Origin: Candidatus Omnitrophota bacterium
GTDB taxonomy: Bacteria; Omnitrophota; Gorgyraeia; Gygaellales; JAHJCI01
Direction: 5' to 3'
DNA length: 26,227 bases
Assembly: GCA_016783355.1 (NCBI GenBank)
Contig: JADHWR010000011.1
Location: 1-26,227, forward strand
Of the stretch, positions 8,096 to 15,011 are shown one piece after another. The notes beneath the pieces are model-generated. The model ran no database searches. It was not told where the DNA came from and saw only the letters and a list, made by a program, of their open reading frames with translations. The position numbers and the translations under genes are program-made. Each line of letters starts with the position of its first letter. Within the stretch, counting starts at the first letter, position 1.

Positions 8096-8318
8096 TCGAT
8101 ACCCCCTTTAATGAAACCCAAACTTATGGAATCCGCCAAAGTTCTGTGGCGGATGAACATAAGTTTGATGGTTGAATTAATCCCGAAGCTTAAGCTAAAA
8201 TTATCACAGAGAATTTTAGCTTGTTTAAGCAAGGGATATATACATTATTATAGTAATAATGAGACCATGACCTACGGAGTCCGCCAAAGTTCTATGGCGG
8301 ATTCCATAAGTCTCGTCC
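8096..8318 (-). promoter_or_regulatory. Structured 5' leader of recA (hairpins C, A, B)
   Basis: In transcript order: hairpin C (8261–8314), with GAGAC/GTCTC around TCCGCCA/TGGCGGA; then the block CTATAATAATGTATAT (8253–8238); then hairpin A (8188–8230), with GCTTAA/TTAAGC and AGCTAAAATT/AATTTTAGCT; then hairpin B (8119–8167), with CAAACTTATG/CATAAGTTTG around ATCCGCCA/TGGCGGAT; then the Shine-Dalgarno. Hairpins B and C share the loop GAACTTT and look like duplicates. The same order and the identical 16-mer occur before the pilin gene at 15623–16012. Function unknown. Confidence 0.75.
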
Positions 8319-8324
8319 TCACTT

Positions 8325-8352
8325 ATTATACCGAGGCTTTTTGACCTGTCAA
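8325..8352 (-). promoter_or_regulatory. Consensus sigma-70 promoter for recA
   Basis: On the minus strand TTGACA (8352–8347) and TATAAT (8330–8325) are separated by 16 bp, a perfect match in both hexamers. The promoter lies in the last codons of mtaB, and its −10 contains the mtaB stop codon. Confidence 0.85.
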
Positions 8353-9675
8353 AGAATTTTCACCCAGCATGATATCTCCTCTAATCTCTTTTAATCGCAC
8401 AGGGATGATTTGATTCTTCAGATTATCTAAAGATGGAATAGCTACCTTAAGGTAATTGTCAGTCCGGCCCTGCCAGAAACCTCTCTCAACCTCTTTTTCT
8501 ATCAGTACAGGTAATGTCTTATTCAAAAATTGAGCTTTATATGCGTGGGAGGCTTTCTCTGCAACCACCTTAAGAAGGTGAACTCTTTTTTTTATTTCAT
8601 TTATACTTATGGCATCTTTAAGTTGAGCCGCTTTTGTTTCTTCTCTTTTGGAATAAGGAAAGATGTGGACTTTCAGGGGTTGTATCTCCTTAATCAGGCT
8701 TACGGTATTTTCAAAATTCCCTTCTCTTTCACCGGGAAAACCAACCAAAACATCAGTGGTAAGGCAAAGACGGGGAATTAATCTTTTTAAGGAAATGATC
8801 AGCTCAAGGTATTGTTTTCGGCTGTATCTTCGATTCATACGCTTTAAGACCTCGTCATCACCAGACTGGAGGGGAATATGTAAATGCGGACAGAATTTTT
8901 GCAAATTGCTTACTTTTTTTATTAATCTTTCTGTTAAATCCTGTGGCTCTATCGAACTTAAGCGAATACGCGATAACCCCTCTATCTTCTCTAATGCCTC
9001 AACTACATTGACCAAATCAATATCTTGGTTTAAATCTCTGCCGTATGCACCTAAGCAAATACCGCACAAAACAATCTCTTTGTATCCAAATTCACTCAAT
9101 CCCTTTGCTTCGTTAATAATCTCGGATAAAGAGCGGCTGCGTGACTTCCCGCGCACCAAAGGAATCTTGCAGAAGCTGCAGAAGTTATTACAACCATCTT
9201 GAATCTTTAGAAAAGCGCGCGTGTGATTCTTGAAGTAAGAGATTCTGCTGGTTTGAGGGAAAGCGAGGATAATTTTGGGCTCCGCCGAAGACAGGACCCG
9301 CCCTGTACCATACGGTACAGGGACCCGCTTGAATCCTTGTAAGCGGGTGACAGCCAGAAGGATATTGAATTTGTCTTTATTTTTAAAAATCAGGCAATGT
9401 CGTCCTTCTTTTAAAATTTTCTCACTGTTGAATTCCGTAAGACAGCCGGTAACGAAAATCTGTGCTTTTGGATTTTCTTTCTCAGCGCGGCGGATGAAAT
9501 AGAGTGAATCAGAATCAGCGCGGTGAGTAACAGTGCAGGTATTAACCACATAAAAGTCCGCAGGTCTGTTATTTTCTAATTCAACAAAGTCTGCATTTAT
9601 AAATTGCTCGCGTATTACTTGAATTTCGTATTGATTGACTTTACAGCCTACGGTAAAGAATTTAATGGTTCGCAT
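8326..9675 (-). CDS. mtaB: tRNA t6A37 methylthiotransferase MtaB-like
   Basis: MtaB adds a methylthio group to N6-threonylcarbamoyladenosine at tRNA position 37. Its 449 residues hold an N-terminal UPF0004 domain with Cys11 (VGCKVNQYE), Cys47 and Cys78. The radical SAM cluster motif CxxxCxxC is at Cys162, Cys166 and Cys169. A C-terminal TRAM-like region spans about 385–440. The GCKVNQ signature separates it from MiaB and RimO. The start lies 14 bp inside rsmE. Residues 110–138, between the first two domains, are encoded by repeat DNA (9262–9348) that keeps the frame. The 3' end contains the recA promoter. Confidence 0.93.
   Translation of the reverse strand: MRTIKFFTVGCKVNQYEIQVIREQFINADFVELENNRPADFYVVNTCTVTHRADSDSLYFIRRAEKENPKAQIFVTGCLTEFNSEKILKEGRHCLIFKNKDKFNILLAVTRLQGFKRVPVPYGTGRVLSSAEPKIILAFPQTSRISYFKNHTRAFLKIQDGCNNFCSFCKIPLVRGKSRSRSLSEIINEAKGLSEFGYKEIVLCGICLGAYGRDLNQDIDLVNVVEALEKIEGLSRIRLSSIEPQDLTERLIKKVSNLQKFCPHLHIPLQSGDDEVLKRMNRRYSRKQYLELIISLKRLIPRLCLTTDVLVGFPGEREGNFENTVSLIKEIQPLKVHIFPYSKREETKAAQLKDAISINEIKKRVHLLKVVAEKASHAYKAQFLNKTLPVLIEKEVERGFWQGRTDNYLKVAIPSLDNLKNQIIPVRLKEIRGDIMLGENSLTGQKASV
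9262..9348. mobile_element. Repeat-derived insert within mtaB (partial foldback element plus 27-nt palindrome)
   Basis: Positions 9262–9300 match the right half of the 110-bp foldback element at 13428–13537 with about one mismatch. At its end is a 27-nt unit (9301–9327) with arms CCCTGTACC/GGTACAGGG flanked on both sides by GACCCG. A further inverted repeat, ACCCGCTT/AAGCGGGT (9323–9330 and 9341–9348), closes the block. The 87 nt equal 29 codons, so the reading frame is kept and 29 extra residues lie in an interdomain linker. Confidence 0.8.
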
Positions 9676-10408
9676 TTAACCTGATAAACGCAGCCATGGC
9701 AACAGCAGCTGTCTCTGTGCGCAAGACCAAATCGCCCAGAGTTATAGGAATAAAGCCATGCTCTTTTGCTAAATTCAACTCCTCAGGACTAAAGTCTCCT
9801 TCTGGGCCAATCAGGCCTAAAATATTTGCAGGTTTCTTCTCTAAAGAGACAAAAACATCCTTTAAGCACCTGCTTTTTTCGGCTAAAGCAGGAATTAATT
9901 TTAAGTCGTAAGTAGCGCAACTATTAATAACCTCGGCGATGCTCTTTACTGGCTCAATAGAAGGCAAGAACTTTCGTCCTGACTGCTGGCAGGCAGCAAT
10001 AGAGATTCTGCGCCAGCGCCCAAGTTGGTTGTCTATCTGGTGTTTTTGCCAACGCACGCTCACGCGCTGGGTAACCATCGGAATAATCTTGGCCACACCC
10101 AACTGGGTGAGCTTATCCACAATCTGATCGAACTTACCCTTCTTCGGGATAGCGCAGGCAAGGCTAAGCCTTAAATTTTTCTCTTTAAATCTCTTTTTAA
10201 CTTTGATTCTTAATTTAATATGCTTACGCAAAATCTCCTCAACCCTACAGGTGTATTCGCCTCCTCGGCCGTCAAAGACAAAAACCTCTTCTTTCTCTTT
10301 TAAACGCAGAACATCGCAGAGATAATGAATCTGCTCTTTATCAGATATAATTACGCTATTGCCGGAAATAGAATCTTGAGGACAATACAATCTAAAGATG
10401 TGCCTCAT
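9662..10408 (-). CDS. rsmE: 16S rRNA (uracil1498-N3)-methyltransferase RsmE
   Basis: RsmE methylates U1498 of 16S rRNA with SAM. The 248-residue protein starts with a PUA-like domain (MRHIFRLYC, then HYLCDVLRLKEKEEVFVFDG). The SPOUT knotted domain follows, with signature KKGKFDQIVDKLTQLGV, then LIGPEGDFSPEEL and TLGDLVLRTETAA near the C-terminus. The start overlaps the stop of the Memo–AMMECR1 gene (ATGA), and the stop overlaps mtaB, so all four genes from 13121 down to 8326 look like one operon. Confidence 0.96.
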   Translation of the reverse strand: MRHIFRLYCPQDSISGNSVIISDKEQIHYLCDVLRLKEKEEVFVFDGRGGEYTCRVEEILRKHIKLRIKVKKRFKEKNLRLSLACAIPKKGKFDQIVDKLTQLGVAKIIPMVTQRVSVRWQKHQIDNQLGRWRRISIAACQQSGRKFLPSIEPVKSIAEVINSCATYDLKLIPALAEKSRCLKDVFVSLEKKPANILGLIGPEGDFSPEELNLAKEHGFIPITLGDLVLRTETAAVAMAAFIRLNANH

Positions 10409-12009
10409 TCGCAGAAAACCTCAGCGCTAAATATGTAGATTTCAGTTGAAGGGTCTTTCCACGCGTCAAAAGGTAGGCCTGCCTTATGCGCACAAAGATT
10501 AGAAAGAAATTCCTCTCTTGACCAGCCTGTCTCAGTAGCAACCTGGGGCAAGAATACACCGCGGTGGAATCCCTTCCTGATTTCTACGCCGTGTTTGCCC
10601 ATCTCAATCTCGCTCAGATCAGTAATCTTCTCTAATGGACTAAGCACCGAAATCTCAATCTCAACCTCGCTTAACTCTTCTAATTTCAGAGATGGAAATC
10701 TTGGATCCCCAACAGCAGCCTCAATTGCCATATCACGCACCGTCAGATAAAGTGGTGCCTGGCCAACCAAATTGCCAATACAGCCGCGAAGTTCTGTGTG
10801 CTTGCGAAGAGTAACAAATGTACCGTGAAGTGAAACTAAACTGCTATCGCTCTCTTCAACCTCTAATTTCTCTCCTTTGCTCAAATAGGTCTCTATTGAT
10901 TTGCGGGCGATTTCCAGCAATCTTTTTCTCTGTCTTTCGCTTAACATACCCTCCTCCCCTTCTTCGTCTTTTTCTTTATTCTCTTTATATATAACCGCCG
11001 AGCTATAGCCAACGCAATACTGGCCCTTTTGTTTTTCTCCGAGAACCTCGCTCGTATTAGTATAATTAAGCACCTCGACTTTATTAAATCCCAAATCCCT
11101 TGCCGCCAACAGAGCAATAACCACCCCTGTTCCTCCACAAAGCTGCGCTCTTCCCTCCCTAAGAGACTGGTAAAGCTCCTCAATCTTGAACTCCTTAATT
11201 AGTGACAAGGTGTAAATATCCATTAATCCTGCCTGTTGATAATCAAAGCCGTGATACATATCGCTGCTGGCAACAATCAGGCAATTTTTGCCTTTGATTG
11301 CTTTAGTTATCGTCTTTGCTAACTCCTTGCATTTCTCAAGTTTATTAAAACCTAAAACAATAGGAACAATCTTAAAATTATCTAAGGCCTTTTGTAAAAA
11401 TGGTAACTCCACCTCAATCGAATGCTCGCCTAGAAAGGCATCCGGATACGAGAAAAACAAAGGGCAATTTAAAAGCAGCTCATAGGCAATATCCTCATCA
11501 ACAGGAATATCTCCTAAAGGGCTGCGAAATGCGCCCTTTAACCAAACTGAAGCACCTCTAAAATCAACATAATGCGATGGCCCAAGAATTAATACTGTAT
11601 CAAAATGCCTGCCTTCTACTAACTTAAACCCATAAGCCGCGGTTCTGCCGGAAAACTGATAGCCTGCATGAGGAGCAATAACAACCAGAATATCACCCTT
11701 AATCTGTTGCGGTGTTACTTCATCAAAAAATCGCTCAATAGTCTGTGATAACTGCGCAGGTGCAGCAGGATAAAACCGGCCGCTGGCACTGGGCTCCTTA
11801 ATCTCTTGAGCATAGCAAAGAAATGCAAAATGCAAAATGCAAAAACCCAAAGAGCGAAAAGCGAAAAGCGAAAAGCGCAAAACTAAAGTGTAAAGTTTAA
11901 AGTTCTTCTTAAGAAAATTTTGGGTTTTAAGTTTTAGTTTTGCGTCTTGCGCTTTGCACCTTGCGCTACAATATGTCATTTTGATATTTGATTTTTGCTC
12001 TATTTCCAA
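10405..12009 (-). CDS. AmmeMemoRadiSam system Memo–AMMECR1 fusion protein
   Basis: Residues about 70–342 are a Memo domain with the conserved metal- or active-site stretches APHAGYQFSG, GPSHYVDF, GEHSIEVELPFLQ, SSDMYHG and CGGTG. An acidic linker leads to an AMMECR1 domain (355–534) with the hallmark LRGCIGN (407–413). These are usually separate proteins B and A of the AmmeMemoRadiSam set, whose reaction is unknown. The start is TTG at 12009 after GGAG; an ATG at 11979 is an alternative. Residues 15–63 are encoded by a heptad-repeat foldback and end in a hydrophobic stretch finishing FLCYAQ, which could serve as a signal peptide. An internal ATG at 10947 with an AGGAGG just before it could start AMMECR1 alone. 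Confidence 0.9.
   Translation of the reverse strand: MEIEQKSNIKMTYCSARCKAQDAKLKLKTQNFLKKNFKLYTLVLRFSLFAFRSLGFCILHFAFLCYAQEIKEPSASGRFYPAAPAQLSQTIERFFDEVTPQQIKGDILVVIAPHAGYQFSGRTAAYGFKLVEGRHFDTVLILGPSHYVDFRGASVWLKGAFRSPLGDIPVDEDIAYELLLNCPLFFSYPDAFLGEHSIEVELPFLQKALDNFKIVPIVLGFNKLEKCKELAKTITKAIKGKNCLIVASSDMYHGFDYQQAGLMDIYTLSLIKEFKIEELYQSLREGRAQLCGGTGVVIALLAARDLGFNKVEVLNYTNTSEVLGEKQKGQYCVGYSSAVIYKENKEKDEEGEEGMLSERQRKRLLEIARKSIETYLSKGEKLEVEESDSSLVSLHGTFVTLRKHTELRGCIGNLVGQAPLYLTVRDMAIEAAVGDPRFPSLKLEELSEVEIEISVLSPLEKITDLSEIEMGKHGVEIRKGFHRGVFLPQVATETGWSREEFLSNLCAHKAGLPFDAWKDPSTEIYIFSAEVFCE
11821..11966. repeat. Heptad-repeat foldback, copy 1 (within the Memo–AMMECR1 gene)
   Basis: Three ATGCAAA units (from about 11823) and several GCGAAAA units (about 11853–11880) are followed by a foldback in which GCAAAACTAAA (11877–11887) pairs with a TTTAGTTTTGC-like stretch (about 11930–11945). 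Copy 2 at 13128–13272 has the same GCGAAAA-type heptads and centre. The DNA encodes residues 15–63 of the fusion protein. Confidence 0.75.
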
Positions 12010-13121
12010 ACCCCATGTATCTCCTCTCCACAGAATTTACACCTTCTTTCTTCGTTTAAATTTACCTCCAAAATACTATATCCTTTGCGCCGAATAACTA
12101 TCCGGCCACACTTTGGGCAGTAGGTATTCTCTGAAGCATGTCCGGGAATGTTGCCGATATAAACATAGTGAAGACCACAATCAAGGGCAATCTTCCTTGC
12201 CTTCTCCAGCGTCTCCAGGGGCGTGGGAAACAAAGAAAGCATCTTATATGTCGGCCAGAAGCGCGAAAAATGAAGAGGCACATCAGGCCCTAAATTCTCC
12301 TTAATCCAAAGACACATCTTAACTAAGGTCTCCTCGCTGTCATTAAGCCCGGGTAAAACCAGATTGGTTATCTCAAGCCATACCCCTTCTTCTTTAAGAA
12401 TCTTCAATGTGCGTAAAACCGGCTCTAAATCGCCGGCTGTTAAATTTTTATAATATTCCTGGCTAAAACCCTTTAAATCAATATTTGCTGCATCTAAATA
12501 CTTTACCAACTCTCTTAAAGGCTCCTCATTGATATAGCCGTTAGAGTGCATAATATTTCTGATGCCTGCTTCCTTGGCAAGCTTTGCTGTATCAAGCATA
12601 TATTCATAGAATATCACCGGCTCTGTATAGGTATAGGCAATTGTTAGACAGCCAGATTCTTTCACCTTCTTTACCAATTGCGCAGGTGTTAAATAAAGAT
12701 AATCTAATTCTTCGGGCTTGGCCTGGGAAATCTGCCAATTTTGACAAAACAGACACCTAAAATTACACCCGGCTGTGGCAATGGAATATGCAAAGCTGGA
12801 AGGCAAAAAATGAAATAATGGCTTTTTTTCAATTGGGTCAATATGTCTTGCGCAGGGCTTTGCATAGACAAGGCTGTATAAAATTCCCTCGCGATTCTGG
12901 CGCACTCCGCAGAATCCCCGCCTGCCCTCAGGGATAATACAGCGATGAGGACAAAGCTGACACTGAACAGTTTTATTTTTAAGCTTTTTATAATAGTAGG
13001 CTTCTTTGAGGGGCTCTTCAGAGAAGAAGTGAGAAGGAGAATAAAACAATAGACCAACTAAAGCAAACAGCGCAAGTAATGCAATCAATATTATAAGACT
13101 TGCCCTCTTATTTAATCTCAT
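12000..13121 (-). CDS. amrS: AmmeMemoRadiSam system radical SAM enzyme, N-terminal membrane anchor
   Basis: A radical SAM enzyme of the PflA-like AmmeMemoRadiSam group, 373 residues. A strongly hydrophobic segment (residues 8–27, after MRLNKRA) predicts a membrane anchor. An accessory cysteine cluster (Cys54, 57, 61 and 71, CQLCPHRC…FCG) precedes the SAM cluster motif CNFRCLFC (Cys119, 123 and 126). YTEPVIFYEYM and HSNGY are typical of the family. The C-terminus has a zinc-ribbon pair, YCPKCGR and RRCKFCGEE. Its last codons overlap the start of the Memo–AMMECR1 gene. Its substrate is unknown. Whether the catalytic part stays in the cytoplasm cannot be settled by eye. Confidence 0.93.
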   Translation of the reverse strand: MRLNKRASLIILIALLALFALVGLLFYSPSHFFSEEPLKEAYYYKKLKNKTVQCQLCPHRCIIPEGRRGFCGVRQNREGILYSLVYAKPCARHIDPIEKKPLFHFLPSSFAYSIATAGCNFRCLFCQNWQISQAKPEELDYLYLTPAQLVKKVKESGCLTIAYTYTEPVIFYEYMLDTAKLAKEAGIRNIMHSNGYINEEPLRELVKYLDAANIDLKGFSQEYYKNLTAGDLEPVLRTLKILKEEGVWLEITNLVLPGLNDSEETLVKMCLWIKENLGPDVPLHFSRFWPTYKMLSLFPTPLETLEKARKIALDCGLHYVYIGNIPGHASENTYCPKCGRIVIRRKGYSILEVNLNEERRCKFCGEEIHGVWK

Positions 13122-13127
13122 AGCACT

Positions 13128-13272
13128 CTAAAAGCGTAAAGTGTAAAGCGAAAAGCGCAAAATTAAAGCGTAAGGCGAAAAGCGAAAGGCGTAAGACTAA
13201 AGTGAAAAGTTCAAAGTTTTTAAGGAAGTTTTAAGTTTTACACTTCAACTTTTCGCTTTTCGCTTTGAGCTT
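13128..13272. repeat. Heptad-repeat foldback, copy 2
   Basis: Runs of 7-nt units such as GCGTAAA and GCGAAAA (13131–13195) fold onto CTTTTCGCTTTTCGC-like units (13249–13266) through a centre with AAGTTCAAAG and TTTTAAGTTTTA. It fills the gap between tRNA-Ala and amrS. No ORF is supported. Together with copy 1 it brackets amrS. Confidence 0.8.
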
Positions 13273-13279
13273 AATATAA

Positions 13280-13352
13280 TGGAGCGAGCGGGATTTGAAC
13301 CCGCGACCTCTACAATGCGAATGTAGCGTTCTCCCAGCTGAACTATCGCCCC
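13280..13352 (-). tRNA. tRNA-Ala (anticodon CGC)
   Basis: The acceptor GGGGCGA pairs with TCGCTCC and includes the G3·U70 pair that AlaRS recognises. The discriminator is A. The anticodon arm CTACA-TTCGCAT-TGTAG gives anticodon CGC (alanine, GCG codon). The T arm is CGGG-TTCAAAT-CCCG. CCA is not encoded. Confidence 0.95.
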
Positions 13353-13360
13353 TATCATTT

Positions 13361-13389
13361 TATATATCACAAATTAGCTTGTTTGACAA
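13361..13389 (-). promoter_or_regulatory. Candidate sigma-70 promoter for tRNA-Ala
   Basis: TTGTCA (13389–13384) and TATATA (13366–13361) are 17 bp apart on the minus strand, and the −10 ends 8 bp before the tRNA 5' end. It may also feed the amr operon by read-through, since I see no other promoter upstream of amrS. Confidence 0.55.
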
Positions 13390-13427
13390 TTAAAAAAAGG
13401 ATGAGGATGTCCCCCGTTATTAGCGAA

Positions 13428-13537
13428 GCGGGTGGCGAGGCGGTGGGCTGCCCAAAATAGCCCGCAGCGAATTATACCCTATAGAGGCTTCCCCTTGAGC
13501 GAGGACAATTTTGGGCTCCGCCGAAGACAGGACCCGC
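13428..13537. mobile_element. 110-bp foldback element (MITE-like), copy a
   Basis: The ends are GCGGGT and ACCCGC (AAGCGGGT/ACCCGCTT with flanks). GGCGG/CCGCC and GCCCAAAAT/ATTTTGGGC are nested inside, so the whole element can form one long imperfect hairpin. Near-identical copies are at 15453–15561 (opposite orientation) and 24049–24306 (interrupted), and half a copy lies in mtaB. No ORF is carried. A clear target-site duplication is not visible. The flank 13541–13571 holds the motif GTGGAGACCTGACCCC. Confidence 0.85.
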
Positions 13538-13571
13538 TTGTTGTCAAATGTGGAGACCTGACCCCCCTTTT

Positions 13572-14261
13572 CTAATGAGTGGAGACAGAGGGCATCTTGG
13601 CACTTGCCCTCATCGAAACTTGAGGATTATCAGAGGTGTTACAGGCATGAGGATTTCCATCAGGATCCCAGCAGCTACGAACCTCTATATCAAAATAATT
13701 ATTGGAAGTGCTATAGGTGAGACAGGTATTGCTAAAATCAGAGCTGATTTTTTGCGCAATAACCTGATAAGAGCCAGGTGAATCTGTATAATTAGAATAA
13801 AACCAGACCTCATAATTGCTCGCTGCACCGCGATAGCGATAGGCAATCTGTTTATCGCCTGCGTCTCGCTGGGCATTATTATTAAAATCTATCCACACCC
13901 TGAGCGCGCTATCTGCTCCGATATTGCTCCTGTCTATCGGCAGCTGGGTGGAGCTGCCTACTGCCCTGCTGGTATACTTTACCATATATTCGAGAACGCG
14001 TGAGGCCTCGTTTTGAATTACTGCTCGCCGGTCAGAATCAATGAGATGATGGTGCACAAACGAATCAATACTCCAGATAGCTAAAGATAAAAGCCCAATC
14101 AATGTCGTGGCAATCAGTAACTCAATCAGGGTAACTGAATGTTTATCCCGTACCTTTTTAATGCCTTGCCAGTTATAACCCGGATTAATTTCCCTATTTT
14201 TCCCTTTTTGCATGGGTTCAATATTCCACAGAAAGGTGCGGGATTTATTATGAAGGTTCAT
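13572..14261 (-). CDS. Prepilin-like protein (PilW/minor pilin type)
   Basis: This 229-residue protein carries a prepilin N-terminal motif, SVTLIELLIATTLIGLLSLAIW (residues about 42–63), in which the glutamate five positions after cleavage is present. The leader before the motif is unusually long (about 42 residues). The real start may be internal (for example Met17 at 14213), although no strong ribosome site supports it. After the helix come a coiled stretch and a β-rich domain with two cysteines near the end. The ATG at 14261 lies inside the preceding pilin gene (14-bp overlap). The gene ends about 35 bp before a foldback element. Confidence 0.8.
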   Translation of the reverse strand: MNLHNKSRTFLWNIEPMQKGKNREINPGYNWQGIKKVRDKHSVTLIELLIATTLIGLLSLAIWSIDSFVHHHLIDSDRRAVIQNEASRVLEYMVKYTSRAVGSSTQLPIDRSNIGADSALRVWIDFNNNAQRDAGDKQIAYRYRGAASNYEVWFYSNYTDSPGSYQVIAQKISSDFSNTCLTYSTSNNYFDIEVRSCWDPDGNPHACNTSDNPQVSMRASAKMPSVSTH

Positions 14262-14595
14262 TCCAGGTAAGCGTAAGCTTTACCTTACGTAGGCGACCAC
14301 TAAGGAGATTACTGAAACTATAGGTAGGGGTATAGGTAATATTATCTATTGTCTGTGCTGCGGGACAACCAGCGCCTGAGCTCAAGCAATTGCTGCCCCA
14401 TTGATCCTGACGCACATTCATCTGTAAAGGGTCTAAGAAGCGACGGCCTATCTCTCCTCCGGTCATACGATAGCGCGCATGGCCAGTGAGTCTCTTTGTC
14501 GCCACAAATATATTTACCATCCCCGCCATAATCAAGGCAAGAATAAGTAAAGATACAGTAATTTCAATCAGGGTAACTGCCTTTTTCTTAAGCAT
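14248..14595 (-). CDS. Prepilin-like protein (PilV/pseudopilin type)
   Basis: The 115-residue protein has the short basic leader MLKKKA, followed by VTLIEITVSLLILALIMAGMVNIF. The methylated residue is preceded by Ala instead of the usual Gly, which prepilin peptidases can tolerate. The C-terminal domain is small with one cysteine pair (about residues 70 and 77). The start shares one base with the previous stop (TAATG), and the 3' end overlaps the next gene by 14 bp, so it is one transcription unit with its neighbours. Confidence 0.85.
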   Translation of the reverse strand: MLKKKAVTLIEITVSLLILALIMAGMVNIFVATKRLTGHARYRMTGGEIGRRFLDPLQMNVRQDQWGSNCLSSGAGCPAAQTIDNITYTPTYSFSNLLSGRLRKVKLTLTWNEPS

Positions 14596-15011
14596 TAGCA
14601 GCCTCCGGTGGTTGCCTTCTCATCAGCAATCCTGATACGCCATGTCCTGTTATCTGCGCCCCTTCTGCGGCATTGAGCACAACCATCAGAACTGCGTGTC
14701 TCATAGTCCCAGTTAGGGGTATCACTGGCTCCGCCCTTGGGAAGAGCAAGCTTCAAATTGGTATTGATGCAGGTTTCCTGGTCAGAGGTCCAGGCACCTG
14801 TACAATTATAATAAACGACATGCTCCATATGATAAATCTTCTGGCCGGCCTGAATCAGCTTAAGATTTGCCTTTGCTTCGCTATTCAAGGCGTTTTCCTT
14901 AGCCTTCTGATATTGCGGAATACCGATTCCCGTTAAGATACCAATAATAATAATCACGATTAATAATTCAATTAGGGTAAACCCCGTTCGAAATAGTTTA
15001 ATACGTTCCAT
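14595..15011 (-). CDS. Type IV pilin-like protein
   Basis: A prepilin of 138 residues with leader MERIKLFRTG and then FTLIELLIVIIIIGILTGIGIPQYQKAKENALNSEAK, a textbook N-terminal helix. The globular domain has several cysteines, including CAQCRRRG. The codons for the leader (14982–14995) contain an exact 14-bp match to the arm of the palindromic repeats at 138 and 24731. The start lies inside the preceding gene and the stop is shared with the next start. Confidence 0.92.
   Translation of the reverse strand: MERIKLFRTGFTLIELLIVIIIIGILTGIGIPQYQKAKENALNSEAKANLKLIQAGQKIYHMEHVVYYNCTGAWTSDQETCINTNLKLALPKGGASDTPNWDYETRSSDGCAQCRRRGADNRTWRIRIADEKATTGGC

Noticed and set aside
8017..8344. Open frames on both strands over the recA leader
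   Set aside because: They arise from palindromic hairpin sequence and carry no motif.
13536..13571. GTGGAGACCTGACCCC motif as the end of an insertion sequence
   Set aside because: Only one copy is seen here and no transposase gene lies nearby.
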